From Nicotiana tabacum (taxonomy: Eukaryota > Streptophyta > Magnoliopsida > Solanales > Solanaceae): a stretch of DNA of 64,000 nucleotides. The stretch covers positions 96,328,411 to 96,392,410 of the forward strand of contig NC_134084.1 in the NCBI RefSeq assembly GCF_000715075.1, read 5' to 3'. The notes below the pieces were generated by a model. That model did no database searches, was not told where the DNA came from, and saw only the letters and a list, made by a program, of their open reading frames with translations. The position numbers and the translations under genes are program-made. Positions 47,609 through 56,893 of the stretch are shown piece after piece (positions within the stretch are counted from its first letter, which is position 1; every line of letters starts with the position of its first letter).

Positions 47609-48965
47609 CTATGACTCCCAGGTCGATGCCTCAGGAGGTTGACCTCTCCACTGAACATGAACAGAAAGAAGACTCTTTGATCTTAATTGACGAACCTGCC
47701 GGTCTAGAAGAGCTACCGGCTCCTCCTCATAAGGCAAGTCTCTGTCCAACTGGACAGTGCTAAAATCTAACATGTGGGATAGATCATCGTGATACTTTTG
47801 AAGCATGGACACGTGAAACACTGGGTGCACGACTGATAAGCTCGGTGGCAACGCAAGTCTATAAGCCACCTCTCCCACTCGATCAAGAATCTCAAACGGG
47901 CCAATGAACCTAGGGCTAAGCTTGCCCTTCTTCCCAAATCTCATCACGCCCTTCATATGAGACACTCGAAGCAATACCCACTCACCGACCATAAATGCCA
48001 AATCTCGAACCTTGTAGTCGGCATGACTCTTTTACCTGGACTGAGCTATACGAAGCCTATCCTGAATAATCCTGACCTTGTCCAAGGCATCCTGAACCAG
48101 ATCCGTACCCAACAACTGAGCCTCTCCCGGCTCAAACCATCCAATTGGAGACCGACACCGCCTACCATATAAAGCCTCATACGGAGCCATCTGAATTCTT
48201 GGCTGGTAGTTGTTGTTGTAGGCAAACTCTGCTAAGGGAAAAAACTGATCCCATGAGCCTCCAAAGTCAATGACACAAGCTCAGAGCATATCCTTCAAAA
48301 TCTGAATAGTCCGCTCGGATTGCCCGTCCGTTTGAGGATGAAATGTTGTGCTCAATTCAACCCGCGTGCCCAACTCCCGCTGAACTGCTCTCCAAAAATG
48401 TGAGGTAAACTGCGTACATCGGTCCGAAATGATAGACTCAGGCACACCATGAAGACGAATAATCTCCTGGATATAGATCTTAACTAAACTCTCGGAAGAA
48501 TAGGAGACTGCCAAAGGAATGAAATGCACTGACTTGGTTAGCCTATCAACAATAACCTACACTACATCAAACTTCCTCTGAGTCCGTAGGAGTCCAACAA
48601 TGAATTCCATAGTGATCCGCTCCCACTTCCACTCAGGAATCTCAATCTTCTGGAACAAACCATCAGGCCTCTGATGCTCATACTTGACCTGCTGACAATT
48701 CAAACACCGAGCCACCTATGCAATGATGTCCTTCTTCATTCTTCTCCACCAATAATGCTGCGGCAAATCCTGATACATCTTCGTGACGCCCGTATGAATA
48801 GAGTACCTGAAACTATGGGCCTCCTCTAAAATCAACTCTTGTTGCCCATCCACATTAGGCACACAAACTCGACCTTGCAATCTCAAAACCCCATCATCAC
48901 CTAAGGTGACCTGCTTGTCACCTCCGTACTGCACCGTGTCTCTAAGGACAGACAAATAGGGATCA
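47609..48965 (-). pseudogene. Integrase with chromodomain-like tail
   Basis: Zinc-binding part at 48700-48880 (HSFRYSIHTGVTKM ... RCLNCQQVK), catalytic core 48180-48620, C-terminal domain 47720-48000 with [17 protein letters not shown] and [12 protein letters not shown], and a chromodomain-like tail [14 protein letters not shown] ... [15 protein letters not shown] at 47609-47720. The first catalytic Asp is Glu (MEFIVGL at about 48602-48616), the second is kept in ISDRCTQF though the usual Gly is Cys, and the Glu in QSERTI is kept. Stops: TAG for Trp in the DVV-W-VIVDRL motif (about 48560), TAA for Gln at about 48032, TAG near 48718. Length and order are those of a full-length family member. 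Confidence 0.92.
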
Positions 48966-48970
48966 TCATA

Positions 48971-49712
48971 CTACCGATCACAGATACGCTCCAATAAAGA
49001 AGAACGAGCGACCGTGCAAGATAACACACGACTGGGCTCATAAACATCCAACTTCATGAACTGATTGGCCAAAGCCTGAACATCCAAAGCAAGAGGTCTC
49101 TCACTGTCCGGAATATAAGCAAGACTGCCCATACTGGCTGACTTCCTACTCAAAGCATCGGCCACTACATTGGCCTTTCCCGGATGATATAAGATGGTGA
49201 TATCGTAATCTTTCAACAACTCCAACCACCTCATCTGCCTCAAATTCAACTCCTTTTGCTTGAACAAATACTAAAGACTCTTGTGATCCGTGAACACTTC
49301 ACATGCCATGCCATACAGATAATGCCTCTAAATCTTCAACGCATGAACAATGGCTGCCAACTCCAAATCATGAACCGTATAGTTCTTCTCATGAATCTTC
49401 AATTGCCGCGAAGCTTAGGCAATGACCTTGCCATCCTGCATCAACATTGCACCGAGTCCGATATGAGATGCATCACAACAGACTGTATAAGGCCCAGAAC
49501 CTGTGGGCAATACCAACACAGGTATCGTAGTCAGAGCTGTCTTGAGCTTCTAAAAGTCGCCTCACACTCATCCGACCATATGAACTGGGCACCCTTCTGG
49601 GTCAACCTGGTCATCGGGACTGCGATAGATGAAAACCCCTCTACGAACCAATGATAGTAGCCTGCCAATCCCAAGAAACTCCGAATCTCTATAGTTGATG
49701 CTGGTCTAGGCT
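48971..49712 (-). pseudogene. RNase H domain
   Basis: Seen: CDASHIGLGAMLMQDGKVIA (about 49430-49490), NYTVHDLELAAIVHALKI, RHYLYGMACEVFTDHKSL and then an open stretch 48971-49267 with [20 protein letters not shown] and [18 protein letters not shown]. Catalytic Asp residues are present. Stops include TAG for Trp in ALKI-W-RHYLYG (about 49331), TAG for Gln in KSL-Q-YLF (about 49273), TAA in the VIA-Y-ASRQ motif and TAG for Gln at 48972. A one-base deletion near 49550 shifts the frame. Confidence 0.9.
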
Positions 49713-50333
49713 AGTTCTTGACTACCTCAATCTTCTTCGGATCAACCTGAATACCCTCCGCTGATACAACATGACCCAGGAATGCAACTGAACTCAACCA
49801 TAATTCACACTTCGAGAACATAGCATATAACTGACTATCCCTCAAGGTCTGAAGAACCACTCTAAGATTCTGCTCGTGCTCCTCCCGACTGCAGGAATAT
49901 ATCAAAATATCATCAATGAAGACTATCACGAACGAATCCAAATAAGGCCTGAACACGCGGTTCATCAAATCCATAAAAGTTGCTGGGGCATTTGTCAACC
50001 CAAATGACATGACCAAGAACTCATAATGCCCGTACCGAGTGCGGAAAGCTATCTTAGGGACATCAAATGCCCTAATCCTCAACTGATGTTAGCTAGATCT
50101 CAAGTCAATCTTCGAAAATACCTTGGCACCCTGAAGCTGATCAAACAAATCATCAATCCTCGGCAATGGATACTTATTCTTGATTGTAACCTTGTTCAAC
50201 TATCGGTAATCAATACACATTCTCATCGATCCATCCTTCTTCTTAACAAACAACACCGCCGCACCCCAAGGCAAAACACTCGGCCTAATGAAACCCTTCT
50301 CAAGCAAGTCCTGCAACTGCTCCTTCAACTCTT
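49711..50333 (-). pseudogene. Reverse transcriptase domain
   Basis: The N-terminal half includes [16 protein letters not shown], a TAG at 50200-50202 for Gln, then [20 protein letters not shown] and [10 protein letters not shown] with a further stop. The rest is one open frame, 49711-50082: [39 protein letters not shown] with the catalytic F-I-D-D at about 49908-49923, and [20 protein letters not shown]. It ends at a TAG at 49711-49713 that replaces the Trp of the VKNWPRP motif. The downstream FLGLAGYYHWFVEGFSSI connection segment follows in frame. Confidence 0.93.
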
Positions 50334-51191
50334 TCAACTCAGGTGGGGCCATACGATATAGCGGGATAGAATGGGCTGAGTGCCCGGAGCCAAATCAATG
50401 CAAAAGTCAATATCCCTGTCGGGTGGCATACCCGGTAGGTTTGAAGGGAAAACCTCAGGAAACTCACAAACAATGGGAACAGAATCAATAGAAGGAACCT
50501 CGACACTAGAATCACGAACATATGCCAAATAGGCCAAACACCCCTTCTCGACCATACGCCTAGCCTTCACATAAGAGATAACACTACGGGTAGAATGACC
50601 AGGAGTCCCTCTCCACTCTAAACGAGGTAAACCCCGTAAGGCTAAGGTCATAGTCTTGGCATGACAGTCCAAGATAGCGTGGTAAGGTGATAACCAGTCT
50701 ATCCCTAAGATGACATCATAATTGACCATGTCCAAAAGAAGCAAATCTATACGAGTCTCAAGACCTCCAATCACAACTATACATGAACGATGGACTCGAT
50801 CTACCACAATGGAATCACCCACCGGCGTAGACGCATAAACAATATCACTCAAAGAATCACTAGGCATGACCACATACGGTGCAAAATAAGAGGACACATA
50901 CGAGTACATAGACCCTGGATCAAATAACACTGAAGCATCTCTATCATAAACCAGAACCATACCCGTAATAACTGCATCGGAAGCCTCAGCCTCGAGCCTA
51001 GCTGGAAGAGCATAACATCGGGGTTGGGCCCCACCACCCTGAACTACATCTTTGGGACGGCCTACTGCTGGCTGGCCTCCACCTCTAGCGGTCTGAGCTC
51101 CACCTCTAGCACCTCTACCTCCACCTCTAGTACCTCTACTCCCACCTCTGGTTGGCTGAGAGGCTTGTGGAACACCTGGTGCCTGAACCAT
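50334..51191 (-). pseudogene. Retropepsin and pre-RT linker
   Basis: The longest intact frame in the window (285 codons). It starts in the Arg/Gly-rich gag/protease linker (GTRGGGRGARGG), continues to the active-site block VLFDPGSMYSYVSSYFA (about 50890-50925), then NYDVILGIDWLSPYHAILDC, the linker VEKGCLAYLAYVRDSS, and ends at the RT entry FPEVFPSNLPGMPPDRDIDF. D-P-G rather than D-S-G is, as I recall, usual in Solanaceae Tekay copies, so the protease may be intact. The frame stops just before the RT motif because the conserved PPELKEL region contains a stop or shift. Confidence 0.92.
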
Positions 51192-51199
51192 AGCACGAG

Positions 51200-52525
51200 A
51201 ACTTTGATGCGGAGAATTGCTCGAAGCTCAAGGGCAATACCTAGTAATGTGCCTCATGTCGCCACAAGTAAAACAAGCCCTCGGCTGCTAGGGCTGACGA
51301 CCCTGGAAACTCTGAAACGACGGTGCACCAATAGGAGCTAGTGGTGCACTATAGGACTGTTGATCAGAATACTGCATCTGCGAACCACGACCACCTGAAG
51401 CACCATGAGAAACCTGAAGTGCTGACTGAAAAGGCCTGGGAGGTACCACTAAATCTAGCTGAATGACGAGGCCTCTTGTCTGACCCATGACCACCTCCCT
51501 GTGACAGAACCATCTCAACTCTTCGAGCCACATTAGCCGCCTCCTGGAAAGATATCTCATTCCCAATCTCCCTAGCCATTTGAAGATGAATCGGCTGAAT
51601 AAGACCATCAATAAACCGCCTCCCCTCTCTCTCTTGATGGGAAGTATGACAAGAGCATAACGAGCTAAGTCAATGAATCTGGTCTCATACTTGGTAACAG
51701 TCATAGAACCCTGCTAGAGACGCTCAAACTGCCTCCGATAGGCCTCTCTCTGAGTGATGTGAAGAAATTTCTCCAAAAATAGCTGAGTAAACTGCTCTCA
51801 AGTCAAAGCTGGTGATCTGGCTTGTCTAGCCAAACAAAAATCCCTCCACCAAGTCTTGGCGGATCTAGATAAATGAAAAGTGGCAAAATCGACCCCATTG
51901 GTCTCAAGTATCCCCATGTTCCTGAGAACCTCGTGGAAGCTGTCTAGATATTCCTGGGGATCCTCGGTAGATGCACCGCTGAAAGTTGTAGTGAAGAGCT
52001 TGCTGAACCTATCCAAACTCCACAAAGTATCGGCAGACATAGCTGCTCCATCAACGGTTTGAGCTACCACACCCGACTGAATTGCTCCAACTGGCTGAAC
52101 TGTTGGAGTCTGAATCTAGGGAGCTACCTGATCTGGAGTGCGAGTAGCAGGAGTCTGGGCTCCTCCTCCAGACTGAGAGATGGCTGGTGCTATAGGAAAT
52201 AAACCTGCTCGGGTGACACTCTCCATGAGGCCCATTAAATGGACCAGAGCATCCTGAAGAACTGGGGTAGCAATAAACCCCTCTGGGACCTGAGTGGGGC
52301 CCACCGGAACTGGTAGGGCCGGAGTCTCTATCATCAAAATCAACCTGAGGCTTCGCCATTGGTGCTGCTGCTTAGGGCTGAGCTCTGCCCCTACCTCGGC
52401 CTCTAGCACGGCCTCGGCCTCGCCCTCTAGCACGGCCTCGGCCTCGCCCTCTGCACCTCATGGAAGCTGCTGCTGGGGGCTCAGGATGCTAGTCAGTAGA
52501 TGAAGGAAGCACGTGTTCTCGCCAT
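51200..52525 (-). pseudogene. Tekay-type gag
   Basis: ATG at 52525 (MARTRAS). The Arg/Gly-rich N-terminus (52380-52460) is built of repeated GRGRGRARGR-coding units and is frame-shifted. Then FIATPVLQDALVHLMGLMES (about 52230-52285), capsid with LDRFSKLFTTTFSGASTEDP and AKTWWRDFCLARQ (51840-52030), FLEKFLHITQREAYRRQFE and YETRFIDLARYA (51650-51780), and a CCHC zinc knuckle C-x2-C-x4-H-x4-C (CFTCGDMRHITRYC) at about 51233-51278. Stops: TGA for Trp in the LT-W-EQF motif (about 51797), TAG for Gln at about 51290, TGA for Arg after RYCP, TAG for Gln near 52118. Confidence 0.9.
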
Positions 52526-52707
52526 CTGCGAAAGAATAGAGTGGAAATTCAATTAGCATTGAGAAACCAAACCGCACGACAAGAAAAAATAAATGTGAAG
52601 TTTTTCCTAACTCTGTAGCCTCTGGTGGATAAATATAGACGTCTTTATACCGATCCCTCAGACTCTACTAAGCTTGTCTGTGAACTATGAGACCCATGTA
52701 ACCTAGA

Positions 52708-52719
52708 GCTCTAATACCA
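52708..52719 (-). promoter_or_regulatory. Primer-binding site (tRNA-Met type)
   Basis: The minus strand reads TGGTATTAGAGC, one change from the canonical site, three bases after the LTR end GGTCGTGACA. A leader of about 180 bp separates it from the gag ATG. Confidence 0.9.
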
Positions 52720-53463
52720 ACTTGTCACGACCCGGATTTCCCACCCTCGGGAGTCGTGATGACGCCTAGTAATATGAGCTAGGCAAGCCAAACATTTGAT
52801 CCTATTACTTCATTAACCGATTGTTTCTTTAAAACAAATATAAGGTGATAACATGAAAATAATGGAACTTTAAATAATTAAGCGGAAGATAACAATAAAA
52901 TATCCGAAATCTGCATCTATTACAACTCTTAAAACCTAAAGCATCCAAAACATGGTGTCATAGTGTCACAGACGGTTTAAGAGATTACTACATACAAAGT
53001 CTGAAGAGAATGACAATACATTATTTCTGAATAAAAGGAAAATGAAATAGGAAATAGGGATAGAGGGAGACGTCAGGGCCTGCGGACGCCTGCAGGTCTA
53101 TCTTGGATCTCCGCGTGGACTGAAGGTAGCCTCCACACTACGGTCCAAAAGCTGCTCCGGGATCTGCACATAGTGCAAAGTGCAATATCAGCACAACCGA
53201 CCCCATGTGCTGGTAAGTGTCTAGCCTAACCCCGGTGAGGTAGTGACGAGGCTAGGACCAAACTATCGGGTAAACCTGTGCAGTTTAAATATATATACAG
53301 CGGAAAAGAAATACATAAATAAACAAATAAAGATAGAAGGGGAAAACATGCTTCGGGGAATAATAGGTAAAACAAAATATCAAGAGAATTATAAAGGAAT
53401 CAAAATCAACCACTAACAAGAATAAGGAAAACAAATGCAGATTTCACTTTCTTTTCACATTTT

Positions 53464-53790
53464 GTTGCAGGCGTGCAACCCGATTCCGATGCCTATATCT
53501 CGTGGCACGCTTGCCACCCGCTCCCATTTCATTTATCTCATGGTAGGCGTACCACCCGCTCCCATTTCATTTATCTTGTGGTAGGCGTACCATCCGCTCC
53601 CATTTTATTATACCTTTTGGTAGGCATACCACCCACTCCCATTTCATCATATCTTGTGGTAGGCATACCACCCGCTCCCATTTCATCATATCTTGTAGTA
53701 GGCGTACCACCCGCTCCCATTTCATTATATTATGTGGTAGGCGTACCACACGCTCCCATTTCATTATATCTTGTGGTAGGCGTACCACCC
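53464..53790. repeat. Hairpin array in the 5' LTR, nine units
   Basis: Begins GTTGCAggcgTGCAAC, then GTGGCAcgctTGCCAC, then GTGGTAggcgTACCAC-type units, about 38 bp apart. Confidence 0.92.
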
Positions 53791-54756
53791 GCTCCCAGTT
53801 ACAAGCCAACAATAATCACAGGGAATCCTGGCAAGGGAACAAGAGCAATATAACAACTACCCGACAAGGGAACAATGATATTTCAACAACATCCCGGCAA
53901 GGGAACAATACTATCAAAACAAACATCCCGGCAAGGGAACAATAATATCGAACAAACATCCCGGCAAGGGAATAATACTATCAAAACAAACATCCCGGCA
54001 AGATAATAATAATATCAAACAAATATCCCGGCAAGGGAACAATGGTGATAATAACATATGGAGCACAATAAACCACAACGGAGTCATAACAATTTTAATA
54101 CAAAACTCACGGGCATGCTTGACACCAACGTATAGATACTTGTCACCATGCCTATACGTCATACTCCACAATTAGCATATAGCAAATAAGACACAACTCC
54201 TAATCCCTCTAGCTACGGTTAGACCAAACACTTACCTCGATGCCATGAACATAATTCACGTTTCAATTATAGCTTTACCCCTTGATTCCGCCACCAATTT
54301 GCTCGAATCTAGCCACAAGTTACTTAATTACGTCAATAAACGCTAAATGAATCAACCCCAATGCATGAAAATGAGTTTCCAAAGTTTTACCCAAAATGTC
54401 AAAAATCGCCCCCGGGCCCACACGGTCAAAGCCCGAGGTTCGAACCAAAACTCGATTACCCATTCCCCCATGAATTCAAATATATAATTTGTTTTGAAAT
54501 CGGACCTCAAATCGAGGTCCAAATCTCCAATTTTGAAAAACCTAGGTTCTACACAAAACACCTAATTTTCCCCATGAAAATCATTGATTTTGAATTGAAA
54601 TCATGTGAAAAGATGTTAATGATTGAAGAAAACAAGTTAGAAGTCATGTTTTGGAGAAGAAAGGTTATTTGAAAAATTTCCTCTTATGTTTTTGGGGTTT
54701 TGACAAATAAAAAATAACTGCAAATCCCGTCTTAATATACCCCTCTCAGACCCCTG

Positions 54757-55095
54757 TGCGGAGCACACAAAATGGAGTGCGGCCGCACAGCTCTCCGTGT
54801 GGACTGCAGTGACATGTTTTAGTATTTAGGCCATAACTCTCTATATACGTCCAAATTGTGATTTCTTTACCTTTCTGGAAACTAGACACAAAGGGCTACA
54901 ACTTTCATTTTTGAATCATCTCAAAATTCCTTGTAGATCAAAAGATATAGGCTTCCGAAGTCGGACCAGTGAAATGTTCTTCACCGCGGACCGCACAGAA
55001 TCTAGTGCGGCCGCAGAGCCCTCACCGTGGTCCGCACAAAATCCAGTGCGGCCACACAAGCCCCTCCGTGGCAGCATTCCTTTTTGTGTGGACCG
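54757..55095. repeat. TGCGGCCGCA palindrome cluster in the 5' LTR
   Basis: Copies of GTGCGGCCGCA, GTGGTCCGCAC and CGCGGACCGCAC, 697-1035 bp from the LTR start at 55792. Confidence 0.85.
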
Positions 55096-55797
55096 CATTG
55101 GTCTATTCAGAGGCCTTCCACTTCTCTGAACCTGCAACAATTATGTTTTTAAGCCTAAGACATCCCGGAACCTACTTGAAACTCACCTGAGCCCTCGAAA
55201 CTCCAAACCAAGTGAACATACTAACTCAAAAACATCATATGGACCTACTCGTGCGATTACATCATCAAAATAACATGTAAAATCATGAATTAAACCTCAA
55301 AACTCAACATTTTCATCAAGAACTCTTAAAGTTCATAACTCTTCAACCGGAAGTCCAACTCACGACAAATAAACTCTGTTTTCACCAAATTTTACAGTTA
55401 TCTTTCATATACTATAAAAGGTTGTACCGGGCTCCGGAACAAAAATACGGGCCCGATAACAATAGTTTCAAACATTAATTCTTTTCTTTATTTCTTAGAT
55501 AATTCAGTAAAATATTTCTTTCAAAAAATTGATTTCTAGGGCTTGGGACCTCGGAATTCATTTCCGAGCATACTCCCAAGACCCATATTTTACTGCGGAC
55601 CTCCTGGGATTTTCGGAACAGGGATCCGGGTCCGTTTGCTAAATTATTGACCAAAGTCAACTATAATCAAATTTTTAACTCTAAAATTTGTATTTCTCAT
55701 ATTTTCACATAGAAGGCTTTTCGGATATAAGTCCGGACCACGCACGCAAATCAAAGTGGGGTAAACGGGAGGTTTTTTGGAAGGTCATCACAATATC

Positions 55798-56893
55798 GCA
55801 CCTCAGTTGCGCTTGAGTTTGTAGTTTGTAGCGCCAGATGTCTCCCCTGGGATAGTATTATGCACTTAGCGTGCTTATGACCGATATTCAGTATTTTGTT
55901 GTAATGAGAAATCAAGCTCGGTGTGTAACTCCTTTGTGAATTTTAGTTGTGGATCAGGTGGCACGCCGCCATGGGTATGTTGTTTGGATAGGGTTGCGCG
56001 CTACAACATTGCGACATTGAGTACAATTCCCTATATCTATTCTTATGTGTTTTGTTTCCTATTTTTTTGAGGAACACATATTAGCTGTGTGCCCGCGTCG
56101 CATGTATGATTCACGAGCGGGGTATCTGTTCAATTATGTTGACCGTATTGCATGTATGATTCACGAGTGGGGTAATAGGATTTCCTTTTCAGAGTTCGTT
56201 TCCTTTATGTATCATGTTTGAATTGGTAGCCTATTGGCACATTAGGATAGCATATGAGACTTTTTTTATCATGTCCAGGGTGGCTTATTGCCTGAGTAGT
56301 TCATACTGGGTAAGACGAGATCGTGGATTTAGGATCATTGCAATCTGATTATATGAAGTATATTAAGGAGAGAAGACCATTATTTGGTTCAGAATGAGGT
56401 GATGGTTCCTGTCAAGAGTATAGACCCAATGAATTGTTGATTCGGCAGTTTGTTATGAATTTCTACACATCTCTTTGGAAGTATTGTAAGAGTTAGAGAA
56501 AGACCTATGTATGTCATGAGGTGCAATGGGAGCATCAGATTCATGGAATTTTGACTAAATTGATTAGAGAATGTTATTGTGGTCCTGTAAGTAAAGTGGT
56601 GCAAGGTGTGAATTCAGCCAAGGTATGCAGTCATGTTTTGGTGCTGCGTGTAGTTATTGATTCGGTGAGCGTATGTTGGCACATGCCTGGCAGAGAATTT
56701 CGGATGTTGGAATTGGGCTCTAAGGCTTATTTGCCTAAGTGAAAAAGTGTATCTTTAGATTGATCGAGCTTGGGTTCCCAACTGAGTTGTGGTAGCACGG
56801 GTAGGTGCTCGAGGTGTTAAACAATGATTTTGGGCAATTCTAGCGCAGTTCTTAGTACGTTCGAGGACAAACGTTTGTTTAAGTGGAAGAGAA
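55798..56893 (+). mobile_element. LARD-like element, right interior and polypurine tract
   Basis: Continues the interior interrupted at 44103. Non-coding: frames at 56389-56604, 56521-56742 and 56755-56976 show no known motif. It contains hairpins GTGGCacgccGCCAT (55958-55972) and GTTGCgcgctACAAC (55993-56007) and two GCATGTATGATTCACGAG repeats (about 56100 and 56152) that resemble LTR repeats at 58880-58960, so part of this interior looks LTR-derived. It ends with TTCGAGGACAAACG and the purine run AAGTGGAAGAGAA (56881-56893). Confidence 0.65.

Larger units (their letters stand above)
44104..55792 (-). mobile_element. Complete Tekay/Del-type Ty3/gypsy element nested in the LARD-like element
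   Basis: An 11.7-kb minus-strand element: 5' LTR 52723-55792, primer site 52708-52719, gag, protease, RT, RNase H, integrase with chromodomain-like tail, polypurine tract 47512-47527, 3' LTR 44104-47511. The target-site duplication ATATC is perfect (44099-44103 and 55793-55797). Domain order and the tail identify Tekay/Del. Coding capacity is destroyed by more than ten stops and some frameshifts, yet every domain is present, so it could be mobilised only by another copy's proteins. The LTRs differ by several percent outside one converted tract. Confidence 0.95.
52723..55792 (-). repeat. 5' LTR of the nested Tekay element (3070 bp)
   Basis: The plus strand runs from TGTCACGACCCGG to GGTCATCACA. 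It lacks the 356-bp duplication. The terminal inverted repeat has lost its inner arm, and the donor-like GGTAAGT present in the 3' LTR is deleted here (near 54647). The hairpin array (53464-53790) has nine units and the GGCAAGGGA repeat (53827-54045) about seven units against about five in the 3' LTR. The 126-codon frame at 53473-53853 is the repeat read in frame. Confidence 0.93.

Noticed and set aside
49256..49654. 132-codon plus-strand frame
   Set aside because: Antisense of RNase H in the nested Tekay element.
53473..53853. Apparent 126-codon protein and its minus-strand partner
   Set aside because: Same LTR hairpin array in the 5' LTR of the nested element.
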